From contig NZ_JHXH01000021.1 of assembly GCF_000621805.1 (NCBI RefSeq), positions 1-32,198 of the forward strand: a DNA stretch of 32,198 nt, in the 5' to 3' direction. Origin of the DNA: Ruminococcus sp. FC2018 (lineage in GTDB: Bacteria; Bacillota; Clostridia; Oscillospirales; Ruminococcaceae). Below the pieces are notes generated by a model. That model did no database searches. It worked only from the letters and a program-made list of their open reading frames with translations, and was not told where the DNA came from. Position numbers and translations under genes: made by a program. Shown one piece after another: positions 1 to 7,997 of this stretch. Numbering within the stretch: the first letter of the stretch is position 1; each line of letters opens with the position of its first letter.

Positions 1-138
1 TCTCAGTATTGCTCCAATATCTCGTTTTAGCTTTCCGTAGATAGCTTTTCGTCTGTACTTTGGCGCAAATACTATGTGATATTGACATTTCCAGCTCGTA
101 TGTGCTAAACTATACGTATCATTAGATTTATTATCCAT
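1..138 (-). CDS. tnpA: IS200/IS605-type transposase TnpA, N-terminal part (cut by window edge)
   Basis: The reverse strand encodes 46 residues beginning MDNKSNDTYSLAHTSWKCQY and containing HIVFAPKYRRK, the N-terminal beta-strand region typical of the small Y1 (HUH) transposases of the IS200/IS605 group. These enzymes move single-stranded DNA using a catalytic tyrosine; the HUH motif and tyrosine would lie beyond the left edge. The start ATG follows an AAGGAGG ribosome binding site at 148-155. That site can be masked by an upstream complementary segment (see the leader entry). Whether a tnpB follows cannot be seen. The family call is confident because of the HIVFAPKYRR signature; whether the copy is intact is unknown. 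Confidence 0.9.
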   Translation of the reverse strand, partial: MDNKSNDTYSLAHTSWKCQYHIVFAPKYRRKAIYGKLKRDIGAILR

Positions 139-203
139 CTGGTGATCCCTCCTTGGTTTTTTGTAATACGGTTGGTAGCCTATTACATTGTATATCAAGG
201 AGG
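139..203 (-). promoter_or_regulatory. tnpA leader hairpin predicted to mask the ribosome binding site
   Basis: In the tnpA transcript the segment CCTCCTTG (plus-strand 196-203) is perfectly complementary to CAAGGAGG (148-155), which contains the ribosome binding site. Between them GTAATA and TATTAC (163-168 and 181-186) can form a second stem, giving a nested hairpin. Repression of tnpA translation by a 5' stem-loop is known for IS200 in enterobacteria. That this leader works the same way is inference. Confidence 0.6.
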
Positions 204-256
204 CGTTTTTGTCTATTGTGCGGGACAGATTATGCTCTTACTAAAGTTTATACATT

Positions 257-282
257 CCACCTGCATAGCAGGTGGTTTTTTT
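257..282 (+). repeat. perfect 8-bp hairpin with T-run, probable left-end hairpin of the IS
   Basis: CCACCTGC and GCAGGTGG pair across a 3-nt loop and are followed by seven T. It lies upstream of tnpA, where IS200/IS605 elements carry a subterminal hairpin recognised by TnpA. By shape it could equally be a terminator on the plus strand. The exact element boundary cannot be set from one end. Confidence 0.5.
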
Positions 283-293
283 ATCAGGATAAT

Positions 294-325
294 AAAAAAA
301 ACCACCCTTAACGGGTGGTTTTTTG
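294..325. terminator. bidirectional intrinsic terminator
   Basis: A-run, ACCACCC, 5-nt loop, GGGTGGT, T-run. The symmetry gives a U-tract on both strands. On the minus strand it begins a few bases after the stop codon of the cyclophilin-like gene and so ends the cysE-cysS unit. Confidence 0.85.
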
Positions 326-332
326 TTGCCGT

Positions 333-1127
333 TTACTTTGAAGAACTGCCCAGCTTTTCGGTAAAGAAGCTGTCGTTTTTGTTTTCACCGTAGGTGGACA
401 TATAAACGTTGTTTATCTTTATCTCGGTGGTTGGCGTGGTGTCGCTTGAATCACCTTTTCCCTGTGCGCAGATCTTTTCGTAGCTTTCATATCCGTCATA
501 TACCTGTCCGAATATGGTGTACTGCTGGGAGAAATTTGGAACGCCGCCCCAGCGTTTGAATATCTCGTTTATATCCTTGTTGCCCGGTCGTTTGTCCATT
601 TCCGAAACTATGTCGTCGGTAAACTCTATGGAGCCTACAAACATTATCCTGCTGCCGGATACATTGGAGCTGAAAAACTTGCCGTCGCTGCCGCCGAAGG
701 ATATAAGCGAGCCCTTGAACGGCCACAGCTCAGCATTTGTCTCCTTGGTAATGGTCTTTGTGTCAGTGTCGGAGGTGTCCTCGCCCCCCTTTGACTTTGA
801 ACCGCCAAGGAAGTAAGCGTCCTTCTCAACGCTGAAAACGTATGTCCCATCGTAATATCCCTTGTTTACCAGCCCGGTAAAGTACTTGCACAGATCAGGA
901 GCCTTGTCCTCATAGATCACTGCCTTGAACGTGCCCATTGAGGTCTCAAACACCGCCACAGGCGTGCTGTCCGATGGCACCTGCGTCTGGAGAAGCTGAG
1001 CGTTGTCATAATCGGGCTTGTTCTTTCTGTTCATCCTGCCCAGAAACAGCGCAAGAGCCAGTATCAGCAGAAAACACACCACCATGATGCCCAGCTGCAT
1101 CATGGTCTTATTTTTATTCTTGTTCAT
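333..1127 (-). CDS. membrane-anchored cyclophilin-like protein with altered active site
   Basis: The 264-residue protein has a charged N-terminus, one hydrophobic segment at about residues 11-30 (signal anchor), and then a cyclophilin-like domain from about residue 56 (FETSMGTFKAVIYEDKAP, then FTGLVNKGYYDG). Cyclophilins catalyse prolyl cis-trans isomerisation, here presumably outside the membrane. In active members a FHR motif and a QGGDP-like motif follow the FYDG segment. Here the matching stretch reads YVFSVEKD and FLGGSK, so the catalytic Arg and Gln seem to be missing. The start was moved from a GTG at 1136 to the ATG at 1127, because AAGGTG at 1134-1139 serves as its ribosome binding site. 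It lies 10 bp after cysS and shares its transcript. Confidence 0.75.
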   Translation of the reverse strand: MNKNKNKTMMQLGIMVVCFLLILALALFLGRMNRKNKPDYDNAQLLQTQVPSDSTPVAVFETSMGTFKAVIYEDKAPDLCKYFTGLVNKGYYDGTYVFSVEKDAYFLGGSKSKGGEDTSDTDTKTITKETNAELWPFKGSLISFGGSDGKFFSSNVSGSRIMFVGSIEFTDDIVSEMDKRPGNKDINEIFKRWGGVPNFSQQYTIFGQVYDGYESYEKICAQGKGDSSDTTPTTEIKINNVYMSTYGENKNDSFFTEKLGSSSK

Positions 1128-1137
1128 TTTTTTCACC

Positions 1138-2553
1138 TTACTTACGCTTTATCTTTGTTCCCTGTCTTGTTTCCTCTATAATGTATCCCTTTGCGGTTAT
1201 CTCCTCACGCAGAGCATCTGCCTTTGCAAAATCCTTTGTTTTGCGAGCCTGCGCTCTCTGCTCAACCAGAGCCATTATCTCCTGTGGGATATCCTCCTGC
1301 TGCTGAGCGTTTAAAAGCTTGTCTGCGTGCTGTATAAGTCCGAGGGACAGCACCTTGTCAAAATCCTCTATAAGCGCAAGCTTTGTGGAAGCGTTGGTGT
1401 CCGCCTTGATAACATCATAAAGTGCGGTTATGCCCAGCGCAGTGTTTATATCGTTGTCAAGAGCGTCCTTAAAGCCTTTTTTCAGCTCATCAAACTTGTC
1501 CTTATCAACACCCTTGGTGTCTCCCTCAGCCTTTAGCTGTGCGATTTTTGTCACAAGCTTGTCATAGGCAGTCTTTGCGTTATCAAGGTTCTCATAGGAG
1601 AACACAAGGCTCTTTCTGTAATGAGACTGCAAACAGAAAAATCTGTAAACTATCGGGTCATAACCCTTGCTTTCCAGCAGCGACACGGTGAGGAACTCGC
1701 CCTTTGACTTGCTCATCTTTCCACCTGTGGTGTTAAGGTGATGAACATGGAACCAGTAGTTGCACCACTTGTGTCCCAGGTAGGACTCTGACTGTGCGAT
1801 CTCGTTGGTATGATGCGGGAAAGCGTTGTCGATACCTCCGCAATGGATATCAAGATACTCTCCAAGATTTTTCATGGAGATGCAGGAGCACTCTATGTGC
1901 CAGCCGGGATATCCCACTCCCCATGGTGAATCCCATTTAAGCTCCTGATCATCAAATTTGGACTTTGTGAACCAAAGGACGAAGTCAGCCTTATTGCGCT
2001 TATTTCCGTCCTCCTCTACACCCTCACGGACGCCCACCTCAAGGTCGTCCTCGCTGAAATCGCCGAACACATAATACTGCCGGAGCTTTGAGGTATCAAA
2101 GTATATATTTCCCCCTGCCTCGTAAGCATAGCCCTTGTCCAGAAGCACACCGATGACTCTGATGAACTCATCTATCATTCCCGTTGCAGGCTGTACCACA
2201 TCGGGAGTTTTTATATTCAGCTTGGCGCAGTCCTCAAAGAATGCCTTTGTGTAAAAATCGGCTATTTCCATAACCGTCTTGTGCTCACGCTTTGCCCCTT
2301 TGAGCATCTTGTCGTCGCCCGTGTCGCCGTCACTGGTAAGGTGTCCAACGTCGGTGATGTTCATTACCCTCTTAACGTCCAGCCCGTCATAGCGCATATA
2401 CTTTTCCAGCACATCCTCCATGATGTAGCTTCTCAGATTGCCTATGTGGGCGTAATGATACACCGTAGGTCCGCAGGTGTACATAGCCACCTTTCCCGGA
2501 ACATTTGGGACAAGCTCCTCTTTCTTATGTGTAAGGGTATTATAGATCTGCAT
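1138..2553 (-). CDS. cysS: cysteinyl-tRNA synthetase
   Basis: The 471-residue protein charges tRNA-Cys with cysteine in the cytosol. It has class I synthetase signatures: HIGN at residues 36-39, KMSKS at 279-283, and the CysS zinc-site elements CGPTVY (Cys27), WHIECS (about 218-223) and HHTNE (about 247-251). Length is normal for the family. The ATG at 2553 was chosen because AAGGAGG lies just upstream and MQIYNTL is the usual CysS start; a longer frame upstream is just the cysE overlap. The start lies 14 nt inside the end of cysE, so translation is probably coupled. The unit is controlled by the Cys T-box upstream of cysE. Confidence 0.97.
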   Translation of the reverse strand: MQIYNTLTHKKEELVPNVPGKVAMYTCGPTVYHYAHIGNLRSYIMEDVLEKYMRYDGLDVKRVMNITDVGHLTSDGDTGDDKMLKGAKREHKTVMEIADFYTKAFFEDCAKLNIKTPDVVQPATGMIDEFIRVIGVLLDKGYAYEAGGNIYFDTSKLRQYYVFGDFSEDDLEVGVREGVEEDGNKRNKADFVLWFTKSKFDDQELKWDSPWGVGYPGWHIECSCISMKNLGEYLDIHCGGIDNAFPHHTNEIAQSESYLGHKWCNYWFHVHHLNTTGGKMSKSKGEFLTVSLLESKGYDPIVYRFFCLQSHYRKSLVFSYENLDNAKTAYDKLVTKIAQLKAEGDTKGVDKDKFDELKKGFKDALDNDINTALGITALYDVIKADTNASTKLALIEDFDKVLSLGLIQHADKLLNAQQQEDIPQEIMALVEQRAQARKTKDFAKADALREEITAKGYIIEETRQGTKIKRK

Positions 2554-3217
2554 TTTTACTTTCCTCCTTGACGTTTTGCATCGCCTCAAGCTGAGCGATA
2601 CGCTTTTCAAGCTTTGCCAGCTTCATTCTGTCAACTGCCAGTTCCTGAGCCACAGGATCCGGGATATGGATCTGGTCCAGATCAAGAGTGCGCTTGCCGT
2701 TTTGCCGAACTATCCTTGCGGGCACGCCCACAGCTGTGGAGTTGGGCGGCACTTCCTTGAGCACCACCGCATTAGCGGCTATCTTAGCGTTATCTCCCAC
2801 CTTAAAGGGACCAAGGATCTTTGCGCCTGCACCCACCATAACGTTGTTGCCAAGGGTAGGGTGTCGTTTTCCGTGGTCTTTGCCTGTACCTCCCAGGGTG
2901 CAGCCCTGATACAGCAGGCAATAGTCGCCTATCTCCGCCGTTTCACCGATAACAACGCCGCTTCCGTGGTCAATAAGCAGTCCCTTGCCTATCTTTGCGC
3001 CCGGGTGTATCTCGATTCCCGTAATGCCTCTCATTATCTGGGATATCATCCTTGCGATAAGCTTGTGGTCATGATTATAGAACCAGTGTGCTGCCCTGTG
3101 AACGATAACTGCATGAACTCCCGAATATGTCAGCAGCACCTCCAGTGCACTACTTGCAGCAGGGTCACGCTCCATTATCGAGTGTATATCTTTTTTGATC
3201 TCTTTTATAAAGCCCAT
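2540..3217 (-). CDS. cysE: serine O-acetyltransferase
   Basis: The 225-residue enzyme makes O-acetylserine from serine and acetyl-CoA, the first step of cysteine synthesis. An N-terminal helical part is followed by a left-handed beta-helix of hexapeptide repeats. It contains [19 protein letters not shown] and [16 protein letters not shown], which carry the family's catalytic His-containing segments, and ends with PARIV and a charged helix. The start ATG at 3217 has GAGGTG seven bases upstream; a longer frame to 3238 lacks a site. As first gene after the T-box it joins cysteine synthesis to tRNA-Cys charging. No cysK is present in the window. Confidence 0.95.
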   Translation of the reverse strand: MGFIKEIKKDIHSIMERDPAASSALEVLLTYSGVHAVIVHRAAHWFYNHDHKLIARMISQIMRGITGIEIHPGAKIGKGLLIDHGSGVVIGETAEIGDYCLLYQGCTLGGTGKDHGKRHPTLGNNVMVGAGAKILGPFKVGDNAKIAANAVVLKEVPPNSTAVGVPARIVRQNGKRTLDLDQIHIPDPVAQELAVDRMKLAKLEKRIAQLEAMQNVKEESKNADL

Positions 3218-3235
3218 ACAAAACACCTCACTAAA

Positions 3236-3272
3236 CAAAAATGCCCCACAGACGACAGATCTGTCATCTGCG
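3236..3272 (-). terminator. regulated terminator of the T-box leader
   Basis: On the minus strand a near-perfect inverted repeat (CAGATGACAG with CTGTCGTCTG) is followed by GGGGCATTTTTG, 20-odd bases before the cysE ribosome binding site. It is the expected competitor of the T-box antiterminator. Confidence 0.7.
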
Positions 3273-3481
3273 AAGGCAAGTCAGAAACGACCTACGGTCC
3301 CACTTCGTTTTTCCCGTTTTCACGGCTCTTTAGTCTTTAACGCAGACCTACGGGGAAGAATACTGAGCTTTGCGCCGTTGTTGCTTCCCTGCTGTCAGCC
3401 GCACTTCACAAAAACTCACCGCAGGCACTCTCACCGCTATGCCCTCTCTGTGCCGATGCTGTTTAAGCTACTCTTGCTGAT
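3236..3481 (-). promoter_or_regulatory. T-box leader, predicted tRNA-Cys specific (specifier UGC)
   Basis: Read on the minus strand, the leader shows AAGAGUAGC (plus 3467-3475), AGAGAG and GGUGAGAG stem I elements, then GUGAAGUGCGGCUGAC. In that segment UGC (plus 3401-3403) sits where the specifier codon is expected. The T-box sequence GAAGUGGGACCGUAGG (plus 3292-3307) follows, then a hairpin CAGAUGACAG/CUGUCGUCUG and GGGGCAUUUUUG as terminator (plus 3236-3272). T-boxes let uncharged tRNA stabilise an antiterminator. The next genes, cysE and cysS, fit a cysteine response. The specifier was read by eye, without a covariance model. Confidence 0.87.
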
Positions 3482-3507
3482 ACGCATTTGAAATATCTTA
3501 TGTATAA

Positions 3508-4083
3508 TCATTTGCTTGAATCTATGTACTTCCAGTAAGCCTTGAGATAGATCGCTCCGGAAACAAGGGTAAGTATCACAGCCACCCATATCAATGCTTC
3601 GTTTACAAGAAATACCGGTGCGCCCCAGTTAAGATCCGGGCTTCCCTTTGCGTCGGGATAGAAGATCTGAAGCAGCATTATCACTAAAAGCGCCACCATG
3701 GTAAACGCTGTTTTAAGCTTGCCCCAGATGCCTGCTGCCACCACAACTCCCTCGTTGGCAACCACAAGTCTAAGACCTGTGACCATGAATTCTCTTGAAA
3801 GGATAAGCACCACCGCAACAGGGTCTATCCACCTTTCAAAAGCAAAGGTTATCAGAGCCGTCATCACCAGCAGTTTATCCGCCAGCGGGTCAAGAAACTT
3901 TCCGAAAGTGGTAACAAGATTGTTTTTTCTTGCGATGCGCCCGTCCAGGAAATCCGTGATGGAAGCCAGAGCAAAAAATACCAGCGCAACTATCATGTGC
4001 CCATCAAAAAACCAAAGCACCGACACCAGAAAAAACGGTATAAGTATAACTCTTAATACTGTAAGCTTATTTGGCAAATTCAT
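3508..4083 (-). CDS. pgsA: CDP-diacylglycerol-glycerol-3-phosphate 3-phosphatidyltransferase
   Basis: The 191-residue membrane enzyme makes phosphatidylglycerol phosphate from CDP-diacylglycerol and glycerol-3-phosphate. The CDP-alcohol phosphotransferase signature is complete: D44-F-L-D47-G-R-I-A-R, then G61, D65 and D69. Several hydrophobic segments surround it. The start at 4083 (MNLPNKLTVLR) is typical for PgsA; the longer frame up to 4158 would overlap rimO. The ribosome binding site is weak, which fits coupling to rimO, whose stop lies 22 bp upstream. No terminator is seen between its stop and the T-box leader, so read-through into cysE-cysS is possible. Confidence 0.93.
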   Translation of the reverse strand: MNLPNKLTVLRVILIPFFLVSVLWFFDGHMIVALVFFALASITDFLDGRIARKNNLVTTFGKFLDPLADKLLVMTALITFAFERWIDPVAVVLILSREFMVTGLRLVVANEGVVVAAGIWGKLKTAFTMVALLVIMLLQIFYPDAKGSPDLNWGAPVFLVNEALIWVAVILTLVSGAIYLKAYWKYIDSSK

Positions 4084-4105
4084 CTGTATAATCCCACTTT
4101 CAACC

Positions 4106-5434
4106 CTAAACTCTCGTACCGATAAGGTCATAATCAAGGGGCTCGTCGATAAGTACATTCACGTACTCACCTACACCCACCTTTTTGTCGCTCATGAAAA
4201 ATATCTTTCCGTCGATCTCCGGGGCATCATATACACTGCGTCCGTAGTAACACTCCGCATACCTGTCAAAGCCCTCGCAAACAACCTCAAGAGTCTTGCC
4301 GCAGCACTTTTCATTGAACTCGTCGGATATTATCATCTGCTGCTCCATTATCACTTCCGCACGGCGTTCACGTGTCTTCAGATGCACCTGGTCGGGCATA
4401 TCAAACGCCGCAGTTCCCTCCTCGGGCGAAAACGCAAAGCAGCCAAGTCTTTCAAACTTTGTCTTTTTCACAAACTCGCAAAGCTCCTCAAACTGCTGGT
4501 CACTCTCTCCGGGGAACCCTGTGATAAGCGTGGTGCGAAGCACTATTCCCGGCACCTTCTCACGGATATGCTCCACAAGCTTTTCAAGCTGCTGTCTGTC
4601 CCCGTGACGGTTCATCCTTTTAAGGATCTCACCGTTACAGTGCTGCAGCGGCATATCTATATACTTTACCAGCTTATCCTCGCTTGCAATAGTCTCAAGC
4701 AGCTCGTCGGTTATCCTTTCGGGATAGCAGTAAAGGGTTCTTATCCATTTAAGTCCGTCTATCCTGCAAAGCTCTTTCAAAAGCTCCGGCAGCTGACTTT
4801 TTCCGTAAATATCCTCGCCGTAGCGTGTGGTATCCTGTGCCACCACCACAAGCTCGGTAACACCGTGTTCAGCCAGCCACTTTGCCTCTGCAATAATATC
4901 CTCTTGCCTGCGGCTCCTGAATCTGCCCCTTATTGAGGGTATAGCGCAGTAGGTACAGCAGTTGCTGCAACCCTCGGCAATTTTAATATATGCAAAAAAC
5001 GGCTCTGTGGATATTATCCTTCCGCCCTCCATAGGAAGGTCGGTGTTCTCGCCGTATGCGCAAACTGTCTTTTTGTCAATGAGTACATCTCTTATAATGT
5101 CGCAAAGTCTGCTGTTTGATCCGAGTCCTACGACCGCATCAAGCTCGGGCATTTCCTTCATCATCTCGTCACGGTATCTTTCCGAAAGACAACCCGTTGC
5201 GATAACAGCCTTTATCCTGCCCTCTTTTTTCAGCTCACAGAACTCAAGGATAGTGTCGATAGCCTCCTGTTTTGCCGACTCGATAAACCCGCAGGTATTC
5301 ACTATCACCACATCGGAAAGTGCCGCATCTGTAACAAGCTCAAATCCCTGCTGTTTAAGGTCGTAAAGCATATGCTCGGCATCTACCTGATTTTTCGGAC
5401 ATCCCAGGGATACCATACCCACTCTTGTTGACAT
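4106..5434 (-). CDS. rimO: ribosomal protein S12 methylthiotransferase
   Basis: The 442-residue radical-SAM enzyme adds a methylthio group to an aspartate of ribosomal protein S12. The N-terminal domain has three cluster cysteines (C12 in LGCPKNQVD, C48 in NTCGF, C82 in TGCLSER). The radical-SAM motif is CxxxCxxC at C156, C160 and C163, followed by IPSIRGRFRSR. A TRAM-like C-terminal domain follows. The LGCPKN-VD start separates RimO from the tRNA enzyme MiaB. AGGAG precedes the ATG. A strong promoter at 5477-5505 starts this unit, with pgsA directly downstream. Confidence 0.95.
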   Translation of the reverse strand: MSTRVGMVSLGCPKNQVDAEHMLYDLKQQGFELVTDAALSDVVIVNTCGFIESAKQEAIDTILEFCELKKEGRIKAVIATGCLSERYRDEMMKEMPELDAVVGLGSNSRLCDIIRDVLIDKKTVCAYGENTDLPMEGGRIISTEPFFAYIKIAEGCSNCCTYCAIPSIRGRFRSRRQEDIIAEAKWLAEHGVTELVVVAQDTTRYGEDIYGKSQLPELLKELCRIDGLKWIRTLYCYPERITDELLETIASEDKLVKYIDMPLQHCNGEILKRMNRHGDRQQLEKLVEHIREKVPGIVLRTTLITGFPGESDQQFEELCEFVKKTKFERLGCFAFSPEEGTAAFDMPDQVHLKTRERRAEVIMEQQMIISDEFNEKCCGKTLEVVCEGFDRYAECYYGRSVYDAPEIDGKIFFMSDKKVGVGEYVNVLIDEPLDYDLIGTRV

Positions 5435-5476
5435 AACCTAATCTCCTGTCTGAAACACATCATAAGTATAAAATAT

Positions 5477-5505
5477 ATTATCTCACGTTTTAAGTTTTTT
5501 GTCAA
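5477..5505 (-). promoter_or_regulatory. promoter of rimO-pgsA
   Basis: On the minus strand TTGACA (5500-5505), a 17-bp spacer and GATAAT (5477-5482) lie about 45 bp before the rimO start, a near-consensus housekeeping promoter. Confidence 0.85.
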
Positions 5506-5579
5506 GCTTTTCCGCTAACTTTGCCAAAGTGTTTCCAAAAGCCCACCTGCAAGGGTCTATCCGCCTGTTTTAAAGGCTT

Positions 5580-6053
5580 TCAAAGCTTGCACAGCATTAT
5601 ATATTCCTCTTCATTTTCATCAACGATACAAAATCCGACATTTTTATACATTTTCACCGCATAGTTTTCCTTTTGCACTGCCAGAGAAGCCTGCTTATAT
5701 CCCTGCTTTTTCAGCTCCCCCAGCATAGTCTTCATAAGAGCCGTTCCTATTCCCATGCCTCTGTACTGCTTATAAAGAGATATTGCAAACGAGGGAGTTT
5801 CATCGTCAATGTGCCCGTAATCATCCATTATCCGGACCCATACTGCGCCCACTATCTTTCCCTCGCAGCGTGCTGTGAAGGCAATATCCGACTTTTTTTC
5901 TCCAAAGTCGTTAATATACAACTGAAGCTCGGGGCGGTAAATGATCTCCCTTGGGGGAGCATCAATGCCCTTTGGAATGAATATCGCCTCGTAGAGAAAG
6001 TCCTCCAGCAAGCCGTATTCGTTCCTTGTCATTTTACTTATAGAATAATTCAT
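5580..6053 (-). CDS. GNAT-family N-acetyltransferase
   Basis: The 157-residue protein belongs to the GNAT fold, which moves an acetyl group from acetyl-CoA to an amine. The acetyl-CoA binding motif A is clear (YKQYRGMGIGTALMKTML, about residues 93-110), followed by ALAVQKENYAVKMYKNVGF-type motif B (here starting SLAVQ). The substrate cannot be told from sequence. Its ATG overlaps the recX stop by four bases (ATGA), so translation is coupled and it is the last gene of the recA-recX unit. No clear terminator was seen between its end and the rimO promoter. Confidence 0.85.
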   Translation of the reverse strand: MNYSISKMTRNEYGLLEDFLYEAIFIPKGIDAPPREIIYRPELQLYINDFGEKKSDIAFTARCEGKIVGAVWVRIMDDYGHIDDETPSFAISLYKQYRGMGIGTALMKTMLGELKKQGYKQASLAVQKENYAVKMYKNVGFCIVDENEEEYIMLCKL

Positions 6054-6667
6054 TCGTCCTCCGAATCGATTTGTATCTCTCTGAGTGCCTCTTTTATATC
6101 GCCGTAATCGTAGCCATAGCGAATAAGGGAGTTTTTCGCACGGTTTATCCCCTTTTCATCGGTCATATACCTAAGATGCTTTTTTTCTATAAGCCTGCGC
6201 AGACGCTCCCCGGTGCCCTGCTCATATTCTTCAAGAGCAAGGTCGATGACCTCTTTGGTCAACCCCTTGAGCCGCATCTCCTGAAAAGCCCTGCGTCTTC
6301 CGAACAGCTTGACCTCCATGTAATGCCGTGCAAGCCCCTGGGCATACCGCCTGTCGTTTATCACTCCCAGGTCCACCAGCTTTTGCATGACACGGTAGCA
6401 AAGCTCCTCGTCGTAATTCTGCCGCAGCTTTTTGAACATATCAACATACGAGTAGTCCTTGTAGTCCAGAAGGTACAAAGCCCTCTCTCTTGCCCTGCGG
6501 AAGTCGCTTTCCTCCTTTACCTGCTCCCACGCAGACAAAGGCAGGTCAATGCCTGCCTTTAAATTGAACTTATTGATTATCTCAATATTGAGATAGCAAG
6601 GCTCCTGCTGTTCAAATTCGACCTTGTAGGTAGAGCCTTTGTACTTTTCTATCCCCGTTATTTTCAT
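6050..6667 (-). CDS. recX: RecA regulator RecX
   Basis: The 205-residue, strongly charged, helical protein matches RecX, which binds the RecA filament and modulates recombination. Recognisable parts are the repeated three-helix modules: ARERALYLLDYKDYS, a segment with LVDLGVINDRRYAQGLARHY, and a third near YGYDYGDIKEAL. It begins three bases after the recA stop and overlaps the next gene by four bases. The recA-recX pairing is common and supports the call. Length is within the family range. Confidence 0.92.
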   Translation of the reverse strand: MKITGIEKYKGSTYKVEFEQQEPCYLNIEIINKFNLKAGIDLPLSAWEQVKEESDFRRARERALYLLDYKDYSYVDMFKKLRQNYDEELCYRVMQKLVDLGVINDRRYAQGLARHYMEVKLFGRRRAFQEMRLKGLTKEVIDLALEEYEQGTGERLRRLIEKKHLRYMTDEKGINRAKNSLIRYGYDYGDIKEALREIQIDSEDE

Positions 6668-6670
6668 GCC

Positions 6671-7891
6671 TTAGTTACCAAGATCTGCAATGTCCACAGG
6701 AGCGAATTCCTCAAAATCCTCCTCCGGGTCCGCCAGAACATCAGGCTTGCTTTCAGCCTTAGCTGCGGGCTTTATGCCTGCGCTGGCATTAGCCATTTTC
6801 TCCAGTTTGGAGCTTTCCTGCTTCTTGGGCGGATGCAGAGCCTCTGCGTTCATCTGCGCAAACTTATCTCTGATAAGTCCCTCTATCTCGTTCATTATCT
6901 CAGGGTTGTCAAGCAGGAACTGCTTGGAGTTATCTCTGCCCTGTCCAAGCTTCATATCGTTGTAGCTGAACCATGCGCCGCCTTTCTTGACTATGCCGAA
7001 CTCAACGCCGATATCAAGTATCTCGCCGACCTTGGAAATACCCTTGCCGTACATAATGTCGAACTCTGCTTCCTTGAACGGCGGAGCCACCTTGTTCTTG
7101 ACCACCTTGCAGCGTGTCCTGTTACCCACAACGCTTGCCCCGTCCTTGAGCTGTTCTCCTCGTCTTACCTCAATTCTCACCGACGCATAGAATTTCAGCG
7201 CACGACCGCCGGGGGTGGTTTCGGGATTTCCGTACATAACGCCTATCTTTTCTCTTATCTGGTTTATAAAAATAGCCGTTGTATTTGATTTAGCAATAAC
7301 CGATGTGAGCTTTCTGAGTCCCTGGGACATAAGCCTTGCCAGCTGTCCCACATGGCTGTCGCCCATTTCGCCCTCGATCTCCGCCCTTGTGGTCATGGCA
7401 GCCACCGAGTCGATAACGATACAGTCTATTGCGCCCGACCTTGCCAGTGCCTCGGCGATCTCCAGAGCCTGCTCGCCGGAATCAGGCTGTGACACCAGCA
7501 TATTGTCGATGTCGACCCCCAGTGCAGCTGCATAAACAGGGTCCAGAGCGTGTTCAACGTCGATAAATGCCACATCGCCACCCAGCTTCTGTGTCTGTGC
7601 GATAACGTGCAGGGCAACGGTTGTCTTACCGGAAGATTCGGGACCGTAGATCTCGATGATCCTTCCCCTTGGAACTCCGCCTATACCCAGAGCTGTGTCA
7701 AGGGTAAGCGATCCTGTGGATATTGCCTCCACGTCCATAGCCTTAGCCTCGCCCAGCTTCATTATCGCACCCTTTCCGAACTGATGCTCAATGTAAGCGA
7801 TCGCCGTATCAAGAGCTTTTTTTCTTTCTTCCTTGTCTGTAATGTTGGTGACCGGTGAGCCGGCAGCCTTCTTTTTCTTATCCATCGCCAT
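6671..7891 (-). CDS. recA: recombinase RecA
   Basis: The 406-residue ATP-dependent strand-exchange protein is used for homologous recombination and for LexA cleavage where an SOS response exists. Walker A is GPESSGKT at residues 83-90. Other RecA landmarks are [30 protein letters not shown] and [20 protein letters not shown]. The C-terminal tail is long and acidic with an Ala/Lys-rich linker. The start was set at the ATG at 7891, eight bases after GGAGG; a longer frame to 7936 lacks a site. A weak promoter with a dyad lies just upstream in the 106-bp gap after prmC. Confidence 0.98.
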   Translation of the reverse strand: MAMDKKKKAAGSPVTNITDKEERKKALDTAIAYIEHQFGKGAIMKLGEAKAMDVEAISTGSLTLDTALGIGGVPRGRIIEIYGPESSGKTTVALHVIAQTQKLGGDVAFIDVEHALDPVYAAALGVDIDNMLVSQPDSGEQALEIAEALARSGAIDCIVIDSVAAMTTRAEIEGEMGDSHVGQLARLMSQGLRKLTSVIAKSNTTAIFINQIREKIGVMYGNPETTPGGRALKFYASVRIEVRRGEQLKDGASVVGNRTRCKVVKNKVAPPFKEAEFDIMYGKGISKVGEILDIGVEFGIVKKGGAWFSYNDMKLGQGRDNSKQFLLDNPEIMNEIEGLIRDKFAQMNAEALHPPKKQESSKLEKMANASAGIKPAAKAESKPDVLADPEEDFEEFAPVDIADLGN

Positions 7892-7924
7892 TGTACATTC
7901 CTCCGATATTTTTTCTGTGTCTAT

Positions 7925-7961
7925 ATAATAGCACACTAACTGTACGTTTGTCTGGACAGTT
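7925..7961 (-). promoter_or_regulatory. possible recA promoter with inverted repeat
   Basis: On the minus strand TATTAT (7925-7930) is a possible -10; the best -35 is CAGACA (7949-7954), 18 bp away and only 4/6 consensus. AACTGT (7938-7943) and ACAGTT (7956-7961) form an inverted repeat across it. No standard Gram-positive LexA box (CGAAC-N4-GTTCG) was found. Confidence 0.4.
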
Positions 7962-7997
7962 CGTGCTCACGATATACAAGTACAAAATTTTGGACTT

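Noticed and set aside
142-393. 83-codon plus-strand frame over the IS end and terminator
   Set aside because: It runs through two hairpins and the 3' end of the cyclophilin-like gene; composition follows the T-runs, with no family resemblance.
3698-4936. 412-codon open frame on the plus strand
   Set aside because: It lies antisense to pgsA and rimO, both of which carry complete family motifs. Its own protein has no recognisable motif and it has no ribosome binding site.
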